Part shown: positions 9,645 to 18,900 of the stretch, piece after piece
Numbering within the stretch: the first letter of the stretch is position 1
Layout of the letters: every line of letters starts with the position of its first letter
The notes under the pieces: generated by a model
The model's input: only the letters and a program-made list of their open reading frames with translations
The model's database searches: none
Told to the model about the DNA's origin: nothing
Assembly (NCBI GenBank): GCA_015067835.1
Contig: SVLS01000003.1
Span: 50,883 to 114,882 of the forward strand
DNA: 64,000 nt
Source of the DNA: Oscillospiraceae bacterium
GTDB taxonomy: Bacteria > Bacillota > Clostridia > Oscillospirales > Oscillospiraceae
Direction of reading: 5' to 3'
Made by a program: the position numbers and the translations under genes

Positions 9645-10263
9645 AGACGGCGACAAACAGGATAAATCTTACGGCTTAGGTCGGGTTGGATTTCCCCAGA
9701 CAGAACCTGCCGTTGCCGCGCAGGCCGTTTCCGTTTCATCTGTCCGCTTATGCGTTGCCAATCATAAATACCCGATTGCCACTTAGTCCGTACTGTAATC
9801 CCCTGTTTGCCCAGTTACGACAGCCTAGGTGATTTCCACAGCGAAATAAACCATAATCTTAGCCTCTTTTGCAAGTAAGATTTCCAGAGGCAATATCGGT
9901 AGTCACTATGGCCATAGCGACCAACCGCGTGAACCTCTTTCCCAACATACTCACTCAAGGCAGGCTACACTGCACGTAGCAACACGATTCTGCGCACCAC
10001 GCTACAGGTTCATACCAGGCCCGTACGCGAAGGAGGCTTCCCATAAAAGGAGTTCCCATTCTTCGTCGCACAAAACCAGGTCTCCACGGAAACCGGGTCG
10101 TATGCCCCATGCCATTGGAGCGCGCCCGGGATCCTTAACCCCCAGCATCCACCCTAAACTGGGCGTAAAAAGCAGACACCAGGGACTTCATCGATGTGCC
10201 CTTCAAAGGATTTTTAGGCCCTTCCTTGAAAATGGACATTCCGACTAGGATACTGCACCGTCG
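9645..10263 (-). ncRNA. ole: Candidate OLE RNA (ornate, large, extremophilic noncoding RNA)
   Basis: About 620 nt with no reading frame in the ORF track, ending just before oapA; preceded by a good promoter; internal self-complementary stems (e.g. GTCGCTATGG/CCATAGTGAC; AATCTTA/TAAGATT); operon context oapA-dxs-tlyA-argR-recN. Ends are approximate. Confidence 0.8.
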
Positions 10264-10269
10264 GGTTAG

Positions 10270-10298
10270 ATTTTAGCATACTTTTTGTGAATATACAA
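10270..10298 (-). promoter_or_regulatory. SigA-type promoter of the candidate OLE RNA
   Basis: TTGTAT (10298-10293), 17-nt spacer, extended -10 TGC-TAAAAT (10275-10270). Confidence 0.75.
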
Positions 10299-10339
10299 GT
10301 ATTTTTTCATAAAATACGGTTTTATTTATAAAACATTCA

Positions 10340-10855
10340 TTATTTTGGATATTCATTCCCTTTTATGAACCAATCCTCAACAATGTCACTATGGGTAACA
10401 ACGATGGAAATCTCCTGCAGCTGCTCTGCTGTAAACCAATGCAGCTGCTTTGATTCCTTGCTGATTTTCAGCTGCGTTGATTCCGGCAGCTCCAGTAAAT
10501 AAGCAACAATCACCATCCGCCAAATGCTGCCGTCCCGGTATGCGGCAATCCGCCCCGGTTCTCCATAGACTGCCAGCTTACGGAATTTTTCCTTTGCAAC
10601 GCGGATACCCAGCTCTTCCCGGACTTCTCTGGCAATGGCATCAAGTGGTTCTTCCCATTTTTTGACTCCGCCGCCAATCAGTCCCCAGGTATCAGAATCC
10701 CGGCGCTTTTCCAGCAGGATTTTATTGCCGTCCACAATGATTGCATTGGCACCCAAATGAGCAGGCATCGTGGTCTTGGGTGCATTGGGATCATTTCGAT
10801 AAAATGTCACAATCGGTTTCATTGCATCTTTTGCCCTCATTTCACTAAAATTCAT
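10340..10855 (-). CDS. NUDIX hydrolase
   Basis: GGGVKKWEEPLDAIAREVREELGI NUDIX box. Confidence 0.93.
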   Translation of the reverse strand: MNFSEMRAKDAMKPIVTFYRNDPNAPKTTMPAHLGANAIIVDGNKILLEKRRDSDTWGLIGGGVKKWEEPLDAIAREVREELGIRVAKEKFRKLAVYGEPGRIAAYRDGSIWRMVIVAYLLELPESTQLKISKESKQLHWFTAEQLQEISIVVTHSDIVEDWFIKGNEYPK

Positions 10856-12122
10856 CCGGTACAGGCTTGGTCACACCGGTGCGACGCGCCTTATCAAGGC
10901 CGCCGGTCATGTGGCCCTGGGCATCCTTGGCAAACTTTGCCCGGCGAATGACATCTTCCCCATATTTGTCCCGGAGGGCATCCACCGTTTCGTCCAGCCG
11001 CAGCTTCTTTTCATACTGCTCCGGGGTCACACCGGAAAACAGATCAAACTGCTGATAAGGCTCTGCTGTGATTTTCGTCATCTGCACACCGATTTGCCGT
11101 AAGGGTGTCACACCATCCCACGCTTCATCAAATATCCGGCAGGCTTCCTTGAAAATCTGACCGGTAATATTGGTGGCTCCGTTCAGCTGAGATTGATGGG
11201 AAAAGTGGCAAAAATCGTTGGTGCGCAAATGAACTGCAATGCAGCCACCGCATTTTCCATCCCGGCGCATCCGCATTCCTACCGTCTCACAAAGCCCCAA
11301 CAGCACCTGGTACCCTTGCTCCGCTGTTACAACATCAGAGGAAGTGGTAACGGAGTTTCCGTAACCCTTATTTTCTGCCGGCTCCGGTGTCACTGCATCT
11401 GCGTTGCGCCCATTGGCAAAATGCCAAATGGTCTCCCCGTGCTTTCCCAGCCGGCGGCGAATCAGGTTCAAATCTGCCCGTGCCAAATCTCCCACAGTAT
11501 AAATGCCCATCAGCTTCAGCTTCCGCTCTGTGGCCGCACCTACCAAAAACAAATCCCGAACCGGCAACGGAAAAAATTTCTTCTCCATCTCCTCCGGGAA
11601 AAGCGTATGAACCTTGTTGGGCTTTTCAAAATCTCCTGCCATTTTTGCCAGCAGCTTATTGCTGGAAATGCCGATATTGACCGTAAAGCCCAATTCCTCC
11701 CAGATTCTTTTACGCATCTGCTCCGCCGCAGTCAAGGGGCTTCCCCACAATCGCTGTGTGCCGCTCATATCCACCCAGGCTTCATCGATGGAATATTGCT
11801 CTACCTTCGGGCTGAACTGCCGGAGCATTTCTACAAAATGCCGGGAGGCCTCCACATACAGCTCATAATCCGGAGGGATTACCACCAAATCCGGACATTT
11901 TTCCAACGCCTGAAAGAGCGGCTCTCCTGTTTGAATGCCATATTTTTTTGCAGGACCGCTTTTCGCCAGGACAATGCCATGGCGAGAGGCCTTCTCCCCG
12001 GCTACAACCGACGGTATTTCCCGCAGGTCTATCTTCTCCCCCAGCACCTTTAACCGATAGGCTGCTGACCAGCTCAGAAAAGCCGAGTTGGCATCAATAT
12101 GAAATATAATCCGCTCACTCAT
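10845..12122 (-). CDS. dinB: DNA polymerase IV (Y-family)
   Basis: MSERIIFHIDANSAFLSWSAAYRL...YSIDEAWVDMSG...GISSNKLLAKMAGDFEKPN. Confidence 0.95.
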   Translation of the reverse strand: MSERIIFHIDANSAFLSWSAAYRLKVLGEKIDLREIPSVVAGEKASRHGIVLAKSGPAKKYGIQTGEPLFQALEKCPDLVVIPPDYELYVEASRHFVEMLRQFSPKVEQYSIDEAWVDMSGTQRLWGSPLTAAEQMRKRIWEELGFTVNIGISSNKLLAKMAGDFEKPNKVHTLFPEEMEKKFFPLPVRDLFLVGAATERKLKLMGIYTVGDLARADLNLIRRRLGKHGETIWHFANGRNADAVTPEPAENKGYGNSVTTSSDVVTAEQGYQVLLGLCETVGMRMRRDGKCGGCIAVHLRTNDFCHFSHQSQLNGATNITGQIFKEACRIFDEAWDGVTPLRQIGVQMTKITAEPYQQFDLFSGVTPEQYEKKLRLDETVDALRDKYGEDVIRRAKFAKDAQGHMTGGLDKARRTGVTKPVPDEF

Positions 12123-12388
12123 CAGCAAACCTTCCTCATTAAGCACCAGCTGTGGGTGCGAATGGTGTATTTCAGTTCAAACAGCGTTTTCTTCCCTTCC
12201 ACGGTGGCGCGGCACAGAAAAATCTGCGCCTCAATGCCTACATACTGCACCTTGCGCACACTGATGACCTCTTCAATATCAATCCGCAGCAGCTGATGGG
12301 TCTCCTCCAGCCGCAGGCGCAGAGGGCGAATTTCTCCACAGGCACTGCACATTGAAATCACATCCACCGGACACATATTCATTTCCAA
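12122..12388 (-). CDS. Hypothetical protein (88 aa) whose stop overlaps the dinB start
   Basis: ORF MEMNMCPVDVISMCSACGEIRPLRLRLEETHQ...; translationally coupled to dinB; CxxC motif. Confidence 0.6.
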   Translation of the reverse strand: MEMNMCPVDVISMCSACGEIRPLRLRLEETHQLLRIDIEEVISVRKVQYVGIEAQIFLCRATVEGKKTLFELKYTIRTHSWCLMRKVC

Positions 12389-12597
12389 AACCCATCACCT
12401 CCGCTTTTTGTTTTATTATAGCACATTTGTTTGCAAATAGCAAGCAGAAGTTACAGGCAGGAAATACTTTCCGGAAAGCGCTCTTTCTAGAAATATCATA
12501 GCTTTTTTCTGCAGAAAATTCAACAACCATTATATTTGCATATTCAGTACTTTTTTGTTATAATACTAAAAGAAATCACGCTGAAAGGATTGTCCTT

Positions 12598-13071
12598 ATG
12601 AGACCTGTTAAAAAAGTCGCCGATTCCCTGACGGAGCAGCAATATCTGGTTCGCCCTTCTCACATCAATCACTACGGCCGTTTGTTTGGCGGTCAATTAC
12701 TGAAATGGATTGATGAAATTGCAGGCATTGTCGCTATCCGCCACGCAAACGCAACCGTCACGACTGCTGCCATCGATAATCTGCAGTTCAAGGCACCGGC
12801 ATACGAAGGAGATTTGATTGTTCTGACCGGACAGGTAACCTATGTAGGACACACTTCAATGGAGGTACGTGTGGACACCCATATTGAAACCATCTATGGT
12901 GATCACATTATGATCAATCGTGCCTATATCGATATGGTCGCCATTAACAACGAAGGCGTAGCCATTGAAGTCCCGGATTTGCTGATTGAAACAGAAGAAC
13001 AGCGTTTGGAATACGAAGCCGCTGTCAAGCGTAAGGAAATGCGCAAGCAGCGCCGTCTGGAAGGATTTTAA
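12598..13071 (+). CDS. Acyl-CoA thioesterase (hotdog fold, YkhA/YciA type)
   Basis: LVRPSHINHYGRLFGGQLLKWIDEIAGIVAIRHA...; AAIDNLQFKAPAYEGDLI. Confidence 0.92.
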   Translation: MRPVKKVADSLTEQQYLVRPSHINHYGRLFGGQLLKWIDEIAGIVAIRHANATVTTAAIDNLQFKAPAYEGDLIVLTGQVTYVGHTSMEVRVDTHIETIYGDHIMINRAYIDMVAINNEGVAIEVPDLLIETEEQRLEYEAAVKRKEMRKQRRLEGF

Positions 13072-13084
13072 CAGGGATGCACTT

Positions 13085-13657
13085 ATGAAAAAATATCTCT
13101 CACTTTTTCTTTCCTTTTTCAAAATCGGCTTGTTCACTTTTGGCGGCGGATATGCAATGATTTCTCTTCTGGAAAACGAATTTGTCGAGCGCAAAAGATG
13201 GATCGACCACGAAGAGTTTATGAATGTAGTGGTGATTGCGGAATCCACACCCGGACCTATTGCGATCAACTCCGCCACCTACATTGGTTATAGGGTTGGA
13301 GGAATCCCTGGCTCGCTGTTGGCAACGCTGGGTATTTGTATTCCCTCCTTTACCATCATTTTTCTGATTTCTTTGTTTTTTGACCGCTTTATAGAAATGA
13401 AGCTGGTGGCCGCAGCTTTTAAAGGCATCCAGGTCTGCGTAATCTATCTCATTCTGTCGGCCGGTATTAAAATGCTGAAGAAAATGAAAAAGCAGGTCTT
13501 TACCGTTTGCCTAACAAGTGCAACTGCCATACTTATGATTCTGCTTACCCTTTTCTCCCTATCCTTCTCCACTATTTTTTACATCATCGCCGGTGGTGCG
13601 CTTGGGATTTTTTATTACCTATGCACAGACAAATTGAAGAAGGGAGAAAAGCTATGA
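13085..13657 (+). CDS. Chromate transporter family, half-size subunit 1
   Basis: FFKIGLFTFGGGYAMISLLENEFVERKRWIDHEEFMNVVVIAESTPGPIAINSATYIGY. Confidence 0.92.
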   Translation: MKKYLSLFLSFFKIGLFTFGGGYAMISLLENEFVERKRWIDHEEFMNVVVIAESTPGPIAINSATYIGYRVGGIPGSLLATLGICIPSFTIIFLISLFFDRFIEMKLVAAAFKGIQVCVIYLILSAGIKMLKKMKKQVFTVCLTSATAILMILLTLFSLSFSTIFYIIAGGALGIFYYLCTDKLKKGEKL

Positions 13658-14229
13658 TTTATCTTGAACTTTTCCTGACCTTTCTTCAGATCGGAACCAT
13701 CTCCTTTGGCGGTGGTTACGGGATGATTTCGCTGATCCGCGAAGAATGTCTGGCAAGAGGTTGGCTGACAGAGGAAGCATTGATGAATTTCATTGCAGTT
13801 GCAGAATCAACACCGGGGCCGATTGCCGTAAATATGGCCACCTTTGTCGGTTCTTCGCAAGCGGGCTTCTTTGGTTCACTGATTGCAACACTGGGTGTGA
13901 TTCTTCCTTCGTTCATTATCATTTTGCTGATTGCTGCACTGTTCAAAAATCTGATGAAGCTGAAAGGTATTCAGGGTGCGCTTTATGGCATTAAGCCTGT
14001 GGTAATCGGACTGATTCTATCCACTGCTGTTACCCTTTTCCTTTCTAATTTACTGGGGCTTACAACCGTTACCGATTCCCTTTCTGTCAATGGCAGCGGG
14101 CTTGTTATTTTTGCCTGCATGCCTCTGCTTTCTGTGTGTTACCAAAAAATGATTAAGAAGCCCATTTCCCCCATTATCTTGATTCTGTTCTCCGCAGCCC
14201 TTGGAATTGCGTTCTATGGATTTACTTAA
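13654..14229 (+). CDS. Chromate transporter family, half-size subunit 2
   Basis: FLQIGTISFGGGYGMISLIREECLARGWLTEEALMNFIAVAESTPGPIAVNMATFVG; overlaps preceding stop. Confidence 0.92.
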   Translation: MIYLELFLTFLQIGTISFGGGYGMISLIREECLARGWLTEEALMNFIAVAESTPGPIAVNMATFVGSSQAGFFGSLIATLGVILPSFIIILLIAALFKNLMKLKGIQGALYGIKPVVIGLILSTAVTLFLSNLLGLTTVTDSLSVNGSGLVIFACMPLLSVCYQKMIKKPISPIILILFSAALGIAFYGFT

Positions 14230-14257
14230 AAAATGCCGCCATTGGGCGGCATTTTTT
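14228..14257 (+). terminator. Rho-independent terminator
   Basis: AAAAAATGCCGCC-ATTG-GGCGGCATTTTTT. Confidence 0.85.
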
Positions 14258-14265
14258 ATTCTGTG

Positions 14266-14294
14266 GAATGAATGGTATAAATCAGCACATACTA
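14266..14294 (+). promoter_or_regulatory. SigG/SigF-type forespore promoter of spoVAD
   Basis: GAATG (14266-14270), 17-nt spacer, CATACTA (14288-14294). Confidence 0.7.
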
Positions 14295-14314
14295 CCTTCA
14301 AAAAGAAAGAGGGA

Positions 14315-15340
14315 ATGATTATGCCGAAAAACAAGCGTGGAAAACAAAGCTTTGTGCTTCCCGAAATGCCGGTTATTACTGCCTGGGCCAGTATAGCCGG
14401 TAAAAAAGAAGGCGAAGGGCCGTTGGCGCACACCTTTGATATTGTCTCCAACGACACCTATTTCGGTCAAAAAACCTGGGAACAGGCGGAAAAGCAAATG
14501 CAGAAAATGGCAATGGATACCGTCATTGAAAAAGCAGGCCTGCAAAAGAACCAAATCGGTTTGGTGTACTCCGGAGACCTGCTGAATCAGTGTATCGGCT
14601 CATCCTTTACTTTGCGGAACACAGGTATCCCCCACTTGGGTCTTTATGGAGCCTGCTCCACAATGGCAGAAGGGCTGCTCTCGGCATCTATGGCGGTCAG
14701 CGGCGGCTTTGCAGACAGGGTAATTGCACTTACCTCCTCTCATTTTGCATCCTCAGAGCGGCAGTATCGCTTTCCTCTTGGTTATGGCGGTCAGCGAACA
14801 CCTACAGCGCAATGGACAGTCACCGGCGCTGGAGCTGCATTACTATGTACTGCAGGCACCGGTCCCCGCATTGACTGCTGTACCATTGGCACTGTAACAG
14901 ATCTGGGGATAAAGGATGCCAATAATATGGGTGCATCTATGGCACCGGCCGCCTATGCAACCATCAAGGCTCACCTGGAGGATATGAAAAGGTCTGTAGA
15001 GGATTTTGACCTGATCATCACCGGAGACCTTGGTCAGTTGGGCAAGGAGCTTCTGATGGAATTGGCGCGGCGGGACGGCATTTATCTGGGCGGACGCATT
15101 GCCGACTGCGGAACATTGGTTTTCGACACAGCCAAACAAGATGTGCACTCCGGTGGCTCCGGCTGTGGCTGCAGCGCCATTACTCTTTGCGGCGAGCTGC
15201 TGGGAAAGCTGAACAGTGGCAAATTGCGCCACATTCTGTTTTGTGGCACTGGTGCATTGCTCTCCCCCACTTCTATACAGCAGGGCTTACCCACTCCCGG
15301 CGTATGCCACGCCGTTTCGATCATAGGAGGGTCGGATTGA
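14315..15340 (+). CDS. spoVAD: Stage V sporulation protein AD
   Basis: KQSFVLPEMPVITAWASIAGKKEGEGPLAHTFDIVSNDTYFGQKTWEQAEKQMQ...; thiolase-like SpoVAD. Confidence 0.95.
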   Translation: MIMPKNKRGKQSFVLPEMPVITAWASIAGKKEGEGPLAHTFDIVSNDTYFGQKTWEQAEKQMQKMAMDTVIEKAGLQKNQIGLVYSGDLLNQCIGSSFTLRNTGIPHLGLYGACSTMAEGLLSASMAVSGGFADRVIALTSSHFASSERQYRFPLGYGGQRTPTAQWTVTGAGAALLCTAGTGPRIDCCTIGTVTDLGIKDANNMGASMAPAAYATIKAHLEDMKRSVEDFDLIITGDLGQLGKELLMELARRDGIYLGGRIADCGTLVFDTAKQDVHSGGSGCGCSAITLCGELLGKLNSGKLRHILFCGTGALLSPTSIQQGLPTPGVCHAVSIIGGSD

Positions 15341-15341
15341 T

Positions 15342-15698
15342 ATGGACTATGTAATCGCATTTATCATCGGTGGATTATTCTGCCTGATTGGGCAAATTTT
15401 GATTGACAAAACGACCCTGACACCGGCACGAATTCTGGTCAGCTATGTCGTAACCGGTGTTGCTCTCACCGCTCTTCAGCTATACCAGCCCATTGTGGAT
15501 TTTGCCGGAGCAGGTGCTACCGTTCCCTTGACCGGTTTTGGCTATTCTCTTGCCAAGGGCGTAAAAGAAGCCGTTGATACCCACGGCTTTCTTGGAATCT
15601 TTATGGGAGGCTTGAAGGCAACAGCTGGCGGTATTACTGCCGCTGTGATAACCGGGCTGCTTGCCAGTTTGATTTTTAAAGCACGGGATAAATCTTAA
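15342..15698 (+). CDS. spoVAE: Stage V sporulation protein AE
   Basis: MDYVIAFIIGGLFCLIGQILIDKTTLTPARILVSYVVTGVALTALQLYQPIVDFAGAGATVPLTGFG. Confidence 0.93.
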   Translation: MDYVIAFIIGGLFCLIGQILIDKTTLTPARILVSYVVTGVALTALQLYQPIVDFAGAGATVPLTGFGYSLAKGVKEAVDTHGFLGIFMGGLKATAGGITAAVITGLLASLIFKARDKS

Positions 15699-15714
15699 TA
15701 AAAAGGGCATACTA
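15686..15714 (+). promoter_or_regulatory. Putative SigG/SigF-type promoter of the N/Q-rich peptide gene
   Basis: GGATA (15686-15690), 17-nt spacer, CATACTA (15708-15714). Confidence 0.6.
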
Positions 15715-15759
15715 ATGACGCGGCAAGTCCGCAGTACAGATAATTTTGGAGGTAGAATC

Positions 15760-15870
15760 ATGAATAACAAGCAGAATCAGCAGAACCAGAACAATCAGCA
15801 GAATCAGCAGAACCAGAACAATCACCAGAACCAGAATCAGAACAATCAGCAGAACCAGAACAATCGCTAA
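15760..15870 (+). CDS. 36-aa Asn/Gln-rich peptide (candidate spore peptide, gamma-SASP-like in composition)
   Basis: GGAGG RBS then ATG...TAA: MNNKQNQQNQNNQQNQQNQNNHQNQNQNNQQNQNNR; followed by a strong terminator; below the ORF-track length cut-off. Confidence 0.72.
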   Translation: MNNKQNQQNQNNQQNQQNQNNHQNQNQNNQQNQNNR

Positions 15871-15912
15871 AAGAATGTGGCCTGTTGCGAATGCAACAGG
15901 CCAGTATTCTTA
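15871..15912. terminator. Bidirectional terminator between N/Q-rich peptide and addA
   Basis: AAGAATGTGGCCTGTTGC-GAAT-GCAACAGGCCAGTATTCTT, 10-bp perfect core stem. Confidence 0.85.
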
Positions 15913-18900
15913 TTGAACGGCAACCGCTTGATTGTTTCCAAAGAAGTAAAGCCAGGCTTCCTTTACCGGACGCTGATAGATTTGACTCATTGCCTGGGCA
16001 TAAGCAAGAATTTGCGGACGGTAATGTGTTACCTTATCCGCCAGATTCCCCTGCGTTACATAATCGGTTTTAAAGTCAATGACGACGATTCCATCCTCAT
16101 CTACCATTGCGCAGTCCACAACACCCTGAAGCAGGATTTCTTCTCCGGCAAGGGCATCATCATAAGCTTCGGCATTTTCCAATACCGTGAACTTAAATTC
16201 ACGTAAAACATCCTTGTGCTTTTGCAGGCGTTTGCCCAATTCCGTATTGAAAAACGCCGCAATTTTCCGGCAGTCCACCATTTCCCCCTGCTCTACCGTC
16301 AGAAAATGCTCCTGTATCAGCCGCTGCACTTCCTTTTGAACGCCTTGTTCGTCTGTGCAGCAATCGTAGCGAATGTACTGCATTACAGCATGGGTCGCCG
16401 TACCTGCTGCCGCGCCATCTTGCTTTTGCTTTGAGAATGTGGGCTTGCGCCAAGTGGGACGGAACGCTTCATTGGATACAGCATCCTCCTGCGCCTCCGC
16501 ATCCTTTTGACGACCCTTTCGCTGGGTTGCTGTTTGCTTTGATGCTACCAGAGTTGCCGCCTGATGTCCATACACAAAGGAAAGCCCTGCTTGCATCTTC
16601 TCAATATATTCCTTCGGAATCTCCGGTGTGACAGATGCTTCCATTTGGCTATTGCCGTATTCAGCCTGCCGAACCAACCCGATTTTCCAGGGATGCTCTC
16701 CAACATGGGTCTGAGGTGTTGTATCGCACAAGGCTAAGAATTCGCCTGCTTCCGTGCGTTGCAGAGCCGCCATCATCACCCAGTCTCCCAGGCAGGAAAC
16801 ATCCTGAATCAGCTGCTCACGCTCCACAAGGCTCATCCTGGCGGCAAGCTCTGAAATACTTTCCTTCAGTTTTTTGGCACCATAGGTCATAATCAGCCTG
16901 TCTCTGGCCCGGGTCAGTGCAACATACAACACCCGGATGCTTTCGGAAAGACCGTCCACATCGATTTTCGCTGCAACCGCGTTTTTCGCAAAAGAAGGAT
17001 ATCGGACGCGGTTTTTATGGTCAATGGTCGTCATCCCCAGTCCCAAGTCCTTATCGCAAAGGAATGCACCGGTTGTACTCTGGCTGCTGAAGGTATGGGC
17101 AAGGTCACTGACAAATACAACGGGATACTCAAGACCTTTGGATTTATGGATGGTCATAATGGTAACGGAGTTGCCGCCGCTTTGCTCCTTCAGCGGAACC
17201 ATGCCCTTTTTCCCGAAGCCCTGAAGATGCTGCAGGAACTGCTCCAAATCCCGGCGGCCGATTTTTTCGTAGGAAACCGCCTGCTCATAGAAGGTCTGAA
17301 GATTCTCCTGTCTCTCAAAACCATTCGGCATTGCGGCAAAAATGCTGTCCATCCGGGTCATCGCAAAAATGGATTCCACCAATTTTGCCAGTGGCTGCAA
17401 TCTGGCGTCCCTGCGCCACACGCTCAGGCAGCGCAGAAATTCAAGGATTTTAGGATTGCTTGAAGACTGAATGGCATCATAAATGCAACCGTAGCGATTT
17501 TCGCTGCGGATTTGTGCCAATTCATCCGCTGAAACACAGAAAATGGGACTTGCCAAAACCGCCAGCAACGGAATATCCTGTCGGGGATTGCTGATTACCT
17601 GCAAAATTGCGTGCAGCAGCTGCCCTTCCTGTGTTTGAAGAATATCCTCTCCACCTTCGGAAGTACAGGGGATTCCACGCTGTTCCAAAGCTTTTTTGTA
17701 ATGCACTGCCACATTGCTTTTCGTCCGAAGCAAAATGGCAATATCCCCCAGCTCTATTGGCCGCAAGCCAGTCTTCGAGCGCACAAGATGGGTTCCATCC
17801 GTCAGCTCCCGAATTCTCTGGGCAACAAAGGCTGCTTCATCCACATAAGCACCGTTCTCCGTTTCAATGGCCCAAAGCTCCACTTCCGGTTCACCTATGG
17901 ATTCGTGAGGAGTCCCCTCCTCCAGCGCCTCTTCTTTTCCGTAAATCAGGCCGCCCACATCCGTGGACATACAATAAGAAAACACATCATTTGCACCAGC
18001 CAGTACGCCACCGCCGGAACGGAAATTGCTGGAAAGTGTCACCTTCCTGCTTTGAGGACTGACTGCTTGCTTTACCGGAAGATATTCATTGTACTTTTTC
18101 AGAAAAATTCCGGGGTCTGCCTGTCTGAACTGGTAAATAGACTGCTTCACATCTCCGACCATAAAGCAGTTTTGACGAGCCTCCGTCAAGGTCATATAGA
18201 TGGCATCCTGGGTGGCGTTGGAGTCCTGATACTCATCAACCATAATCTCACGGAAGCGATTGCTTATCTCTTTTGCCGCAGCCGTTGGTCCGCTTCTGCT
18301 TTTTCCCAAGAGCAAATCCAGCGTATAATGCTCCAAATCGTTGAAATCCACCATCCGCATTCTGCGCTTTGCTGCGGTATAAGCCCGGTCAAAGCTCTCA
18401 AGCAGCTTGATTAGCCCACGGGTAGCCGCCTGAGTTTGCTGAATATCTTCGAAAAGAACCTCGCTTTTTTCCGTAAAGACCTTCAGGCGCTCTGTGAGCA
18501 TATCCTTGCAGAATTTATGCGTTGTTCTTAAGCTTTCAATCAACTGCTCATCCACATTTTTTCTTGGAAAGTTCAACCGCCCAAAGTCAATTTTCTTTCG
18601 CTCAACCACCTCATCCCAGGTTCGGGCTTCCTGTAAATACTGAAGGCTTACTGCAATGCTGCGAAACAGCGTTGCGGGATTGGAAAGTCCACCCTCATCT
18701 GCCGCCTGCGCCAGTTTTTCGTAGGTTTTGATTTGCAAGGACAGGTATCGCTGCAGATTGTCAATCAAATATTCGCCCCAGGGCGTTTGTCCCATATCGT
18801 TAACACCGGAGGTTTGTGTTCTGTCAATGCAGTTTTGAAACCATTCCCTGGGATTCAGGCTGCACCGGGCATTGTCATAGACCTTCAAAAGCAAGGGTAC

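Noticed and set aside
9640-10275. RNase P RNA, tmRNA or 6S RNA as explanation of the ORF-free region
   Set aside because: I could not find the RNase P core (GAGGAAAGTCC) or tmRNA end (GGTTCGA...CCACCA) motifs; size and oapA/dxs context fit OLE better. A covariance-model scan would settle it.
13085-14229. Split chromate transporter as a frameshift artefact
   Set aside because: Two half-size ChrA proteins, each with the full FGGGYxMI...AESTPGPI motif, are a known natural arrangement in Firmicutes.
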